Of a stretch of 64,000 bases of DNA, positions 42,893 to 50,523 are shown piece after piece; within the stretch, counting starts at the first letter, position 1, and every line of letters begins with the position of its first letter. Below the pieces are notes generated by a model, which saw nothing but the letters and a program-made list of their open reading frames with translations, was not told the DNA's origin and searched no databases. This DNA is from Prochlorococcus marinus CUG1416. GTDB taxonomy: Bacteria; Cyanobacteriota; Cyanobacteriia; PCC-6307; Cyanobiaceae. The position numbers and the translations under genes are program-made. The stretch covers positions 1 through 64,000 of the forward strand of contig NZ_JAAORM010000005.1 of NCBI RefSeq assembly GCF_017695965.1. Direction: 5' to 3'.

Positions 42893-44716
42893 TTAATATA
42901 AAAAATTAAACTTAATTCCAAATCTATATTGATTATCTTTCAAAAGTTGTCCAAGGTCTTGAACTCCTGCGGCATTAGAATAATACAAATCTAATGACTT
43001 TTCAGGTGAGAAAGAATATCTCAATGCAAGAGTAGAGTTTAAATCCGAATCTTTTTTAATTGAAGTATTTATTTCTGGGATAAGCATCAAATTATCTGAT
43101 AAATTTATATAACTTGAGAAGCCGATCCCACCAAAACTGTCCACCCCACTAAAAAAGTATTTGGGAGTAATATTAAAGGCCAACCAATTGTTTAATCTAA
43201 AAGTATTCATAAATTCTGTGAATAAATACCCTTGATTAGTATCATCATTTCTTCCTACTGATGCTCTTAATGCAAGCCAATAAAGGTCATCTTTTTGAGG
43301 ACTCAATATTAGAAGCTTACCGCCTAACCTAAAATTAATATTATTTTCACCTAAGTAGGTCGAATATAAATTTGAATTTTTACTTCCGCTAAAGTTTAAA
43401 TCATTAAAACTACCAATATTTAGAAGCTCTAATTGGAATATATTTGATAAAGAATAACCATAAGAGCCAAATAAATTACCTCTACTATCATAGTTAAAAA
43501 GTATTTGTGAAGTTCCAGCTCTTGGTATCAAGGCATTATTTACAGTAATCCCACTATTACTAATAAATCTATCTCTCTCATTTAGAGGATTAAGATATGT
43601 ATCCTCGCCGTGGGGTTTATAAGTAATATTGGCAGAGTAAAGTGGAAGGTTATCTGAGGGAATAGTAAGCAATCCAGTAGAGGGAGAAGCTCCGTATGAG
43701 TTTGTTATTTTTCCTTCAATTCCAATCTTAGAATTAATATCCCATCCCAAACCAAAACTATATATACTCTTTCTAGAGTAGTTTAAATCACTATCAAAAT
43801 AATTATTACCTGGACCTAAAGGAGTCGTATATGAGAAAAGAAGATTAAGATCTTCAGCCGCATTAAAGATAATGCCACTTCCAATATAGAAATTATTACC
43901 ATACGCATTTTTTCCAATTCCTTTGGAACCTAATTTCTCAGGCAAAAATGTGATGCCGGGGACAATTAAAGCAGTAAAGTTTTCATTTAAATTTTTTGAT
44001 ATTGGGAAAGATAAAGCTCCAACTAGATCTTCAAATTTGTCTTTACCAAGTGAACTATCACTTTGATTAAATATACTTTTTGAGGTTTCAGATCCACTAG
44101 CATGTCTCCAATATTCAAGAGTAGATACTAATGACAATCCAAATTCAAAATCTTCCTCATCTATTAATTTTTTCTTAAATGAAAGTCCATAATTTTGCCA
44201 ATAATAGTTAATTTTCTGACCGTCTACTAAGTTATATAGATCATCATCAGCTCCCGTTATATAAAGAGAAAGAAGGGAAGAATCTGAAATTCCGTAATCA
44301 AAAACGAATGAGGGATTTTGCTGCCCAATACCATCCGAGGCACCTCCATCAAAAGATGATTTCCACCTTATAGAGGTTTGAAAATTACCATAGTCAAGGA
44401 AATTATTGAGTGGCAAAAAAGGTTCGAGTTCCGTTATCTGAGGAACTGATATTTTTGAGGATTCATATATTTTTTCTTCGTTTGATGAATTCGTACTATT
44501 TTTTATTAAACCTTGTTTATTTTTATTTCCAAAATAAAATTCATCATTTTTGTAGGATTTCCAGATAATCTTTTGCAATGGTTTAGATTTATTTTCATCT
44601 ACCTTTTTCCAATTAATCGAATTTAATTTAGAAGAATCTTCTTTTGCTTTACCTGCAAAGACTCCCACAAAATTCAATAATTGACTAATTAAAAATATAT
44701 AAAAAACTATCCTCAT
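42893..44716 (-). CDS. large outer-membrane beta-barrel protein
   Basis: A 607-residue product with an N-terminal signal (VFYIFLISQLLNFVGVFA), a linker of about 90 residues rich in Asn/Lys/Ser, and then a long series of alternating amphipathic strands (FGLSLVSTLEYW, YGLSFKKKLI, FRLGGKLLIL, ending YRFGIKFNFLY). This is the layout of a porin-like or assembly-type outer-membrane barrel, but I cannot name the family. Ends 15 bp from the ferredoxin gene. Confidence 0.7.
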   Translation of the reverse strand: MRIVFYIFLISQLLNFVGVFAGKAKEDSSKLNSINWKKVDENKSKPLQKIIWKSYKNDEFYFGNKNKQGLIKNSTNSSNEEKIYESSKISVPQITELEPFLPLNNFLDYGNFQTSIRWKSSFDGGASDGIGQQNPSFVFDYGISDSSLLSLYITGADDDLYNLVDGQKINYYWQNYGLSFKKKLIDEEDFEFGLSLVSTLEYWRHASGSETSKSIFNQSDSSLGKDKFEDLVGALSFPISKNLNENFTALIVPGITFLPEKLGSKGIGKNAYGNNFYIGSGIIFNAAEDLNLLFSYTTPLGPGNNYFDSDLNYSRKSIYSFGLGWDINSKIGIEGKITNSYGASPSTGLLTIPSDNLPLYSANITYKPHGEDTYLNPLNERDRFISNSGITVNNALIPRAGTSQILFNYDSRGNLFGSYGYSLSNIFQLELLNIGSFNDLNFSGSKNSNLYSTYLGENNINFRLGGKLLILSPQKDDLYWLALRASVGRNDDTNQGYLFTEFMNTFRLNNWLAFNITPKYFFSGVDSFGGIGFSSYINLSDNLMLIPEINTSIKKDSDLNSTLALRYSFSPEKSLDLYYSNAAGVQDLGQLLKDNQYRFGIKFNFLY

Positions 44717-44931
44717 ATTAACAAATTCTAAAACTTACCTTCTAACATCCAATTATACAAAAAAAAAACTATAATTATCAATCTTAAATTTCCCAAGATA
44801 ATAATTCACCAGGGTATACAACTAATATTGTAAATAGTTCTATATTTTGGTCTAAACTTATCTACATATAAGTTGGAATAAAATGTAGTTGAAAATTTCA
44901 TAAATTCAATAATACCTAAAGAAAGATTCCA

Positions 44932-45465
44932 CTAAGCATTCCCGATGATTAAATAAAGAAAAATATAATATAAAAATGAACCTAAAAATGTGTTGATTAG
45001 GATAACTTTTTTTTTGATTTTTGAGGAGGCAATAATATAGCTTCCTAAGACGTGAGGTATTATTGGGAAAGATCTTATGATTAAGATATAAAAGGATCTA
45101 AAGGTGACATTTTCAAAAAATTTATAAAAATAATTTTTCTTTGGTTTTTTCAGAAACAATATATTTCCAGAAAATCTGAATTTAATTTTTCTCAAAATAA
45201 GAACCTGAATTACACTTAAAATGGTTAAAGCAGGAGAAAAAAATAAAACATAATATAACCCAAAAAGTTTTACTAATATAAAGTCAAAAATAATCGAAAA
45301 AGGAAGACCTAAAAATATAGAAATTATATTCAAAGCTATCAAATATTTGTATTGAATATTATTTACTATTGATTCAATATCATAGGTATATTTAGATATT
45401 AAAGCCAAAAAATAAACCAATAAATAGGTAAAAAATACTTTAAAAATTACTGACTTAAAATTCAT
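44932..45465 (-). CDS. VTT/TVP38-like membrane protein
   Basis: A 177-residue, five- or six-helix protein with IIRSFPIIPHVLGSYIIASS followed by INTFLGSFLYYIFLY. This matches the R-x-x-P-x-x-P...N-Y motif of VTT-domain (DedA/TVP38) proteins, which act in lipid or membrane homeostasis. Asn of the N-Y motif is Ser here, so the match is partial. Family assignment moderate; function unknown. Confidence 0.6.
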   Translation of the reverse strand: MNFKSVIFKVFFTYLLVYFLALISKYTYDIESIVNNIQYKYLIALNIISIFLGLPFSIIFDFILVKLFGLYYVLFFSPALTILSVIQVLILRKIKFRFSGNILFLKKPKKNYFYKFFENVTFRSFYILIIRSFPIIPHVLGSYIIASSKIKKKVILINTFLGSFLYYIFLYLIIGNA

Positions 45466-45821
45466 ATTTTTTTAACAAATAAGATCAAATATTCCAAATA
45501 ATTATCAAAAATAAGTAATTCAAAAAGATCCCCTTTTTAAGTTAACGCTCATTAAAATATATATGTTAAGGTAGCATCTTTTTTGTTTTTCTTTAATAAA
45601 ATATATCTTGCAAATCTTGAATAAGTTTTCTATCTCTGAAATAGAAATATTTTAATTAATAAAATGAGAGGGTTAAATCCTAGTTGCATACCATCAAGGA
45701 AGATATAGAACTATATATAATTAAAACTTTAACTTTTAATTCATTCCCCGTCACTAAATTCGGTATAGAAAATAACACTTGGAAAGAAATAGGAAAATCA
45801 ATAAAAGTAGTGAGTTTGCAT
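45466..45821. other. intergenic stretch, no supported gene
   Basis: Extremely A+T rich. A plus-strand frame (45684-45896) runs straight through the terminator hairpin of the ncRNA on the minus strand, so it is not believed. The stretch holds no other open frame that I can support. It is bounded on the right by the T-tract of the Yfr2-like RNA. Confidence 0.4.
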
Positions 45822-45914
45822 AAAAAAAGACCTCTATTTCTAGAGGTCTTTCTTGGTGTTACCAAATCAAGTGTTTCCTTGTTTCCACTGTTTTAGTAAA
45901 ACCACTCCTTCACA
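45822..45914 (-). ncRNA. yfr2: Yfr2-family non-coding RNA
   Basis: On the minus strand the segment contains GTGGAAACAAGGAAACAC, two copies of the GGAAACA motif that marks Yfr2-type RNAs. It ends in a terminator stem GACCTCTA / TAGAGGTC (45829-45836 and 45841-45848) plus seven T. A -10-like TATTTT lies at 45927-45922, so the transcript begins near 45914 and is about 93 nt, the size of Yfr2-5. No coding frame. Targets in this window are unknown. Confidence 0.8.
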
Positions 45915-46012
45915 CACTTTTAAAATATGACATTTTTTTCTTTTTCGTGGAAGGGCGAATGGGATATTACTAAACTGTCACATCTACAAGTTGTCTATTG
46001 CAGTATATTTGT

Positions 46013-46048
46013 CATTAAAAACACCCTAATTTAGACAGAAGGGTGTTT
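46013..46048 (-). terminator. minus-strand terminator
   Basis: Stem AAACACCCT (46019-46027) / AGGGTGTTT (46040-46048), followed on the minus strand by TTTTTAATG. Likely ends the gene at 46132-46323, whose stop is 84 bp away. Confidence 0.65.
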
Positions 46049-46131
46049 AGTTATCAAAAATTAGTTTGTGAGCAGTTTCTGATAAATATAATTTAATGGC
46101 AGAAGGTATCAAATATCTACACTATTAATTA

Positions 46132-46323
46132 CTAATTGTTTTCCAAAAATAGATAAAGATTTGAAAACTGGTTTTTAGTATCTACTATTGCGGTACTTGT
46201 TGACATCAACTTCCATCCTGCAGAATTACTTTTTTCATAATTAATGCAATTTCGTTTTCTTGTCTTTGAGTATTTGCATTTCCTACTGCGTAATATATCA
46301 ATATCATTTTCTACTTTTGCCAT
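46132..46323 (-). CDS. small basic Cys-containing protein, 63 aa
   Basis: Product MAKVENDIDILRSRKCKYSK... with Cys in KCKYSKTRKRNCINYEKSN. Strongly basic and soluble. The middle segment, SAGWKLMSTSTAIVDTKN, is less charged. No family recognised. A terminator follows at 46048-46013. Confidence 0.5.
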   Translation of the reverse strand: MAKVENDIDILRSRKCKYSKTRKRNCINYEKSNSAGWKLMSTSTAIVDTKNQFSNLYLFLENN

Positions 46324-46416
46324 TTTTCAAGGTGATGCTTTATTTAGAATTAATATGACTAAACCTTTCATCTTTAATTGGAGAACTTAGGTAGGGTGGT
46401 TGAAAATAATTCTTAT

Positions 46417-46536
46417 ATGGTATTACCTTCTCCTCAGATTGCGATTGGATTACTGCTTATAAGTATTGGAATAGTAGTTACTTTTGATATCAAAATTGAT
46501 TTATTCAAAAGTAAATTAGTTAAAGAAAAAAGTTAG
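46417..46536 (+). CDS. small single-pass membrane protein, 39 aa
   Basis: MVLPSPQIAIGLLLISIGIV followed by VTFDIKIDLFKSKLVKEKS. One helix (residues 6-22) and a charged tail. Comparable to PSII or cytochrome-like small subunits but unassigned. Lies between divergent and convergent genes, alone on its strand. Confidence 0.5.
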   Translation: MVLPSPQIAIGLLLISIGIVVTFDIKIDLFKSKLVKEKS

Positions 46537-46561
46537 ATATCTGGGAAAATAACTATATTAA

Positions 46562-47164
46562 TTAGATTAAGAATAAAAAACATCCTGTAATAAATCCACT
46601 TAAATGACCTAATAAACTTACCCCTGGCAAGAAAGAAAAAATCAACCCTATAAGGCATATTGTCTTTGACATTTTTTGAACTTCATAATTGGATTTAAAA
46701 CCTATTTCTTTACCTAAAAAATAACTCTTTCCATAAAAAGAAGTTAATAGTAGGAATCCAAAAAAAGCATAAATTATTCCACTAAATCCTAAAGCGGCAT
46801 AATTTGGATATATATTAAAATAAGATAAAATCTTTTCGTAAAACCAGATAATAAAAAAATTTAAAAAAGAACAAATTAAAATAAATTTTAAATAAAAAAA
46901 TCTGCTTTTAATTCCGAGTCTCATCAAGAAATATCTAGTGATGATTATTCCACCAAGATTACTTAATAAATGATTTAAATCTGCATGGATTAGAATTGAT
47001 GTGAAAATCCTATGGGGTTGATCACTAATTAATCTTGGTACAAAGTAAAAATATTCTTTATCAATAACACCAATTAAATCTGTAAAAATAAAAACTGAGA
47101 TTAAAAAAAATCCAGTCACAAGAAACTGCCAATCATATTTAAAGATTGAATTATTAAAAGGCAT
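46562..47164 (-). CDS. rhomboid-family intramembrane serine protease
   Basis: A 200-residue membrane protein with HRIFTSILIHADLNHLLSNL (conserved H-x-x-x-x-H-L-x-x-N), ALGFSGIIYAFFGF (GxSG nucleophile Ser) and SLLGHLSGFITG with the catalytic His. Both catalytic residues are present, so it is likely active. Substrates unknown. Confidence 0.88.
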   Translation of the reverse strand: MPFNNSIFKYDWQFLVTGFFLISVFIFTDLIGVIDKEYFYFVPRLISDQPHRIFTSILIHADLNHLLSNLGGIIITRYFLMRLGIKSRFFYLKFILICSFLNFFIIWFYEKILSYFNIYPNYAALGFSGIIYAFFGFLLLTSFYGKSYFLGKEIGFKSNYEVQKMSKTICLIGLIFSFLPGVSLLGHLSGFITGCFLFLI

Positions 47165-47200
47165 TTTTTAGTTTTAAATAAAAAAACATCTTCTTAAATA

Positions 47201-47226
47201 GAAGAAAAGACCCTTGTCAGGGTCTT
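47201..47226 (-). terminator. minus-strand terminator
   Basis: Stem AAGACCC (47207-47213) / GGGTCTT (47220-47226), loop of 6 nt, with TTCTTC on the minus strand. It ends the short gene at 47253-47411. Confidence 0.65.
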
Positions 47227-47252
47227 CATTGATATCTTAATTTATATTACCT

Positions 47253-47411
47253 TTAGTAAACTTTGCAATGAGAACTTGTTGGGTGGTCTATGCATTCTTT
47301 TTCCCAATAATCTTGTCTTTGATCTTTAGGTAGTTGATAATTAAAATCATGCATTCTCCAAATATCTGAAGTTGCATTTCTAAGGGCAGTGAATGGAGTA
47401 GTTAGTCTCAT
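47253..47411 (-). CDS. small soluble protein, 52 aa
   Basis: ATG preceded by a strong AGGAGG site. The product MRLTTPFTALRNATSDIWRM... has a Trp/Tyr-rich middle (HDFNYQLPKDQRQDYWEKEC) and ends with two Cys (EC, HC). Ribosome binding site and terminator both suggest a real gene. Unknown family. Two overlapping palindromes lie 56 bp upstream. Confidence 0.65.
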   Translation of the reverse strand: MRLTTPFTALRNATSDIWRMHDFNYQLPKDQRQDYWEKECIDHPTSSHCKVY

Positions 47412-47466
47412 AAAACCTCCTATATCTCTACTAATTAATTATCCTCCTATTCATTTGAAATTAATA

Positions 47467-47488
47467 GAGTATTAATACTCGAGTATTA
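47467..47488. promoter_or_regulatory. overlapping palindromes, operator-like
   Basis: GAGTATTAATACTC (47467-47480) and TAATACTCGAGTATTA (47473-47488) are both perfect palindromes and share eight bases. The result is a direct repeat, GAGTATTA, 14 bp apart. It lies 56 bp upstream of the 52-aa gene, in the 339-bp gap 47412-47750, which has no supported gene. It looks like a dimer-pair operator. Unverified. Confidence 0.5.
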
Positions 47489-47598
47489 GTGCTTTGTGGA
47501 TGTCTCAACTTTCTATTCCCATTCAGTAGTAGTAGAAATAATTCACTATTCAAAAGCACTTAATCTAATTTGTGGACAGAGAGGTGACTAAGACTAGA

Positions 47599-47630
47599 AG
47601 AGGGGGTTTGTTTGCCCTCTTATTTTTTTT
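47599..47630 (+). terminator. plus-strand terminator of unknown transcript
   Basis: Stem AGAGGG (47599-47604) / CCCTCT (47615-47620) with a 10-nt loop and a T-run interrupted once. No gene lies immediately upstream on this strand, so it may end a small RNA starting in 47490-47598. The region 47581-47592 also resembles the 5' end of tRNA-Ser, weakly. Confidence 0.6.
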
Positions 47631-47750
47631 GAATTTTATTCGTGTTTTTTGCTAAAGGATTAATCTTACAAAGTAAATCATAAAATTTCTTATTCAAAAG
47701 ATAATGATTAAAATCTTTTTGGATGCGTTCAAAAAGTATGTAGGGAAAGT

Positions 47751-47936
47751 ATGAGCACTAAATGGGATGACAAATCTTGGCAGAAAGATTTCTTAAATAT
47801 GAAGTCACATTCCCCCTCAGATGCGAAACTCTTAATGGGAGTTGTAAAAGGATTAAAAGATGCATGGCGTCTAGGTGTTCTGCATGTTGAATACGAAAGA
47901 CTGAAGAAAATTCAGGAGGAACAGCAACAGCAATGA
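47751..47936 (+). CDS. small helical protein, 61 aa, first of a pair
   Basis: Product MSTKWDDKSWQKDFLNMKSH..., then LLMGVVKGLKDAWRLGVLHV and a Gln-rich tail (EEQQQQ). It overlaps the next start by four bases (ATGA). Both genes share the pattern W-Q-K-x-x-L near the start, so they may be related. Function unknown; two amphipathic helices. Confidence 0.6.
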   Translation: MSTKWDDKSWQKDFLNMKSHSPSDAKLLMGVVKGLKDAWRLGVLHVEYERLKKIQEEQQQQ

Positions 47937-48175
47937 AAGAAAAATTTAACTGGCAGAAAGAATTATTAGAAAGTGGAAAATTTAATGATAAATTTTCAAA
48001 AAATCTTCTAGAGCATGGAGCAAAAAACTTTATGCAAGGAATCTATCTTGGATATATGTACTCAAGATGGAGAAAAATAAGAGGTTTAAATAAATATGAT
48101 CCTGTAGAGAATGCAGGTCAAATGCAATCATTATTCAAAGATTTTGAAAAAAAATCAAATGAAGATGATACGTAA
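47933..48175 (+). CDS. small helical protein, 80 aa, second of a pair
   Basis: MKEKFNWQKELLESGKFNDK..., then FMQGIYLGYMYSRWRKIRGL and an acidic tail (KKSNEDDT). Coupled to the 61-aa gene by an ATGA overlap. The shared N-W-Q-K-E-L-L motif supports a common origin. The two proteins may interact. Family unknown. Confidence 0.6.
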   Translation: MKEKFNWQKELLESGKFNDKFSKNLLEHGAKNFMQGIYLGYMYSRWRKIRGLNKYDPVENAGQMQSLFKDFEKKSNEDDT

Positions 48176-48414
48176 TTCCCTATAAAATAATCAGAATCAC
48201 TCATTATTAACAAGAGATCTCAAGGAATCCACCAACACCATATTTCGTCAATCAAATATCCACCAAAACATTAAAGATATCCCCCACCACATCCAACAAA
48301 ACTTATAAAAATAAAAACCAACACTATTTAAACTGATATTTTCTAGAACTCTTCTCTATCATTGCAATTTGAACTAGAACTCAAGAAATCAAGAGTACTA
48401 GTTATCCTATTAAA

Positions 48415-48426
48415 CCGGAGAGGGTG
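48415..48426 (+). repeat. partial copy of tRNA-Ser 3' end (possible att site)
   Basis: CCGGAGAGGGTG, identical to the tRNA-Ser 3' terminal region plus its discriminator side (49249-49260). The two copies are in the same orientation, 834 bp apart, and bracket the 141-aa gene. Integrases that target tRNA genes typically leave this kind of direct repeat. A chance 12-bp match so close by is unlikely. Confidence 0.65.
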
Positions 48427-48446
48427 TTCATAGAGTGATTTTAATA

Positions 48447-48476
48447 TGAACAGTCCTGAACAGGTCTGAACAGGTT
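48447..48476 (+). repeat. three TGAACAG iterons at exact 10-bp spacing
   Basis: TGAACAG occurs at 48447, 48457 and 48467; the second and third copies are followed by G. A reverse-oriented TGTTCA is at 48425-48430, inside the tRNA-like copy. Ten-base spacing puts the sites on one face of the helix. This pattern fits recombination-arm or repressor sites. Confidence 0.6.
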
Positions 48477-48496
48477 TTTAATAAAAAAATTTAAAT

Positions 48497-48568
48497 ATCA
48501 CAAACATATCACAAACACACAACACAAAAATACTTAACTAAAGTCAAACAATATAATTTATTTTTTTG
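48497..48568 (+). repeat. direct repeat, copy A (about 70 bp)
   Basis: Begins ATCACAAACATATCACAAAC and ends in TTTATTTTTTT. Roughly three quarters of its bases match copy B at 49120-49190, including CTTAACTAAAGTCAAA. The two copies flank the minus-strand gene 48589-49014 in the same orientation. Confidence 0.7.
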
Positions 48569-48588
48569 TTTGAAAAAATTTTCAGAAA

Positions 48589-49014
48589 TTATAACTTGTT
48601 GAATTTCTCTGCCGCGATACAAACAGGTTCTCCCATGCCAATTTCTCTAGTCTTTTTTTTACCATTCAGTGCTGAAGCGCAAACATAGGATGATTTATTA
48701 TAAGTATATTTATATCCTGCCAAATTTTTAATAACTCCACTTCCACTGCAATACCACAGGTTCCCATCAGGGTATGATTCTTTCCTACAAGAAACATTTT
48801 CTTTTTTAAATTTTACTGTAGAACCATTTGATAATTTTATCTTTGCTTCACCTCCAAATAAAACTGCATTACCAAGAAAGATAATTATTATTCCTCCTCC
48901 AATTTTAGTAATGTACTTATTTTTATTGTTTCTTCCATACCAAGATAAAAAGTTCTTCTTATATGGATCGATAAACTTGAGTATTTTTTTTAAAGAATCT
49001 TCTATTTCAGACAT
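48589..49014 (-). CDS. hypothetical membrane-anchored protein, 141 aa
   Basis: One hydrophobic helix (about residues 37-54, TKIGGGIIIIFLGNAVLFGG) after a charged N-terminus. The predicted extracellular or lumenal part has four Cys (SCRKES, WYCSGS, YVCASA, PVCIAA). It resembles a small Cys-rich exported domain. No integrase or known phage motif. It lies between the two copies of the 70-bp repeat and the tRNA-like att repeats, so it may be recent cargo. Family unknown. Confidence 0.55.
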   Translation of the reverse strand: MSEIEDSLKKILKFIDPYKKNFLSWYGRNNKNKYITKIGGGIIIIFLGNAVLFGGEAKIKLSNGSTVKFKKENVSCRKESYPDGNLWYCSGSGVIKNLAGYKYTYNKSSYVCASALNGKKKTREIGMGEPVCIAAEKFNKL

Positions 49015-49119
49015 ATAAAATAAATTTTTTAATTAATAATAACTTAATGCTTTCAAAAAATCATCTTTTGTTGGAGAATAAAAAACTAAAATTGGAAATC
49101 ACAAACACTACATTTAGAA

Positions 49120-49190
49120 ATCACAAACATATCACAAACAGACAAAAACCAAAACTTAACTAAAGTCAAAAAAGGTGATTTATTTTTTTT
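49120..49190 (+). repeat. direct repeat, copy B (about 70 bp)
   Basis: ATCACAAACATATCACAAAC, then AGACAAAAACC and AACTTAACTAAAGTCAAA, ending in a T-run. Diverged copy of 48497-48568. It lies 60 bp before the tRNA-Ser gene. A third, shorter ATCACAAAC unit occurs at 49098. Confidence 0.7.
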
Positions 49191-49249
49191 AAAAACATTT
49201 TCGTATAATCATTTCTGGGAGTTTCTACAAAACATAAAATTAGAATATC

Positions 49250-49334
49250 CGGAGAGGGTGGGATTCGAACCCACGAATAGTTACCTATTAAACGATTTCG
49301 AGTCGTTCGCTTTCGACCACTCAGCCACCTCTCC
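49250..49334 (-). tRNA. tRNA-Ser (anticodon CGA)
   Basis: Minus-strand cloverleaf: acceptor GGAGAGG / CCTCTCC, D-arm with GGCTGAGTGGTCGAAAGC, anticodon loop CTCGAAA with CGA, a long variable arm (TTTAATAGGTAACTATTCG) and the T-arm GTGGGTTCGAATCCCAC. CCA is not encoded. The gene reads codon UCG. The 3' end (49250 side) points toward the repeat region. Confidence 0.97.
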
Positions 49335-49398
49335 AGGCTTTATTGATTATCTACAAAATTGAATCAAAAAAATAAGGTCTATTTATTTATCTTAATTA

Positions 49399-50421
49399 TT
49401 AATTCCAACCTGCATCTTTCATCAATTTTATTGCAAGAGAGTTATTAACCCCAAGATCGTATACTGTAACCTCGTCAGGAGTAAATTCTCCAAAATCTTT
49501 GACAATAGGGTTTTGATTAACCTCTTTTAATGGATGTTCAAAAGTAGGATCAGCTAATCCTTTACTACCTCCTGGAGATGCTAAATATTCAAGAAGCTTA
49601 ATAGCTTCGGCTTTATTAGAGGCATATTTAGCAACGCCACCAGCGCTAATATTTACATGAGCAGGACTTGGTGTAAGTACTACTGTTTTTTTTGCATATA
49701 AAGCATCTCTTCTTCCATTAATCCCTGCCAACATCCTTGCTACATAATAATGATTAACTATTCCTATTCCGCACTTTTTCTTAGAAACTGCTCTGATTAT
49801 TGAAATATCTCCTGGGAAGAAAGGTTGAGAAACATTAGATATCATCCCATTAAGCCAAGTTTTTGTTGCCTCTTGACCTTTATTAACAATTTGATTAGCT
49901 ACCAATGATTGATTATATGGACTTTTTCTGTTCCTTAAACATACTTTACCTTTCAAGGATGGATCAGCTAGATCTGTATAGTCATTTATCTTACTCACAT
50001 CTACAACTTTTGGATTAGCGACCATAACTCTTACTCTTCTAGTTAATGCATACCATTGCTTATCCTTATCTTTTAAACCATCTGGTACATCTTTTTCTAA
50101 GGATGAAGATTGAATACTCTGAAGTAATCCAGCTTTTGCAGCATTCGTGATTCTTGCAGCATCAACTAGCAATATTAAATCTGCTTGGGAATTCTTTCCC
50201 TCCCTTTTCAATCTTTCAATTAAAGAAATTCCTGCCGCTTCGATTAACCTAACTTTAATTCCTGTTTCTTCTGCAAATTTTTTGTATATAGCTCTATCAG
50301 TGTTGTAGTGTCTACCCGAATAAACTTTTACTTCTTTTTGTGTTGAATTAGATGGTAAATTAACATTTAATAAAAATGTAAATGTTAGTGCTGAGTAAAA
50401 AATTTTTTTTAGTTTTTGCAC
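49399..50421 (-). CDS. futA: ferric-iron ABC transporter substrate-binding protein
   Basis: A 340-residue periplasmic binding protein of the FutA/IdiA/AfuA type: Sec signal (FYSALTFTFLLNVNLPS), VKVYSGRHYNTDRAIYKKFA, and the Fe-coordinating Tyr pair in IGIVNHYYVARMLAG. It binds Fe(III) for uptake. No permease or ATPase gene is adjacent. It is divergent from the 2OG-oxygenase gene; the shared intergenic region has a small palindrome. Confidence 0.93.
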   Translation of the reverse strand: MQKLKKIFYSALTFTFLLNVNLPSNSTQKEVKVYSGRHYNTDRAIYKKFAEETGIKVRLIEAAGISLIERLKREGKNSQADLILLVDAARITNAAKAGLLQSIQSSSLEKDVPDGLKDKDKQWYALTRRVRVMVANPKVVDVSKINDYTDLADPSLKGKVCLRNRKSPYNQSLVANQIVNKGQEATKTWLNGMISNVSQPFFPGDISIIRAVSKKKCGIGIVNHYYVARMLAGINGRRDALYAKKTVVLTPSPAHVNISAGGVAKYASNKAEAIKLLEYLASPGGSKGLADPTFEHPLKEVNQNPIVKDFGEFTPDEVTVYDLGVNNSLAIKLMKDAGWN

Positions 50422-50490
50422 TTATTCAAATCAGTATCTATGGTTACTTTATACCCATCAAAAGTCTTCGGGCTTTAAAAGCGATCTTCT

Positions 50491-50506
50491 ATACATAAAG
50501 ATGTAT
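50491..50506. promoter_or_regulatory. palindrome between futA and the dioxygenase gene
   Basis: ATACATAAAGATGTAT: inverted repeat ATACAT/ATGTAT with a 4-nt spacer, at the centre of the divergent promoter region of two iron-related genes. Not a match to the consensus Fur box. Could be a control site. Confidence 0.35.
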
Positions 50507-50523
50507 CATTTTTTATATTGCAT

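Larger units (their letters stand above)
48176..48588. other. gene-free stretch at the tRNA-Ser integration region
   Basis: Composition differs from its surroundings: the plus strand is A/C rich (ccaccaacacc, atcccccaccacatccaac). It holds a 12-bp copy of the tRNA-Ser 3' end (48415), three TGAACAG iterons (48447) and the first copy of the 70-bp repeat (48497). A minus-strand Trp-rich frame, MWWGISLMFWWIFD (48248-48292), continues after TGA in frame to 48197 but is too short to call. Possibly a remnant of a mobile element. Confidence 0.5.

Noticed and set aside
45684-45896. 70-codon plus-strand frame across the Yfr2-like RNA
   Set aside because: Runs through the terminator hairpin of the minus-strand RNA and its promoter side; no motif.
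45890-45915. ACTCCTTCACAC on the plus strand, near Yfr1 motif ACTCCTCACAC
   Set aside because: Has an extra T, no downstream terminator on that strand, and lies in the Yfr2-like promoter.
47579-47592. GAGAGGTGACTAAG, resembling the 5' end of tRNA-Ser (GAGAGGTGGCTGAG)
   Set aside because: Only 12 of 14 matches and no other tRNA part nearby; probably chance.
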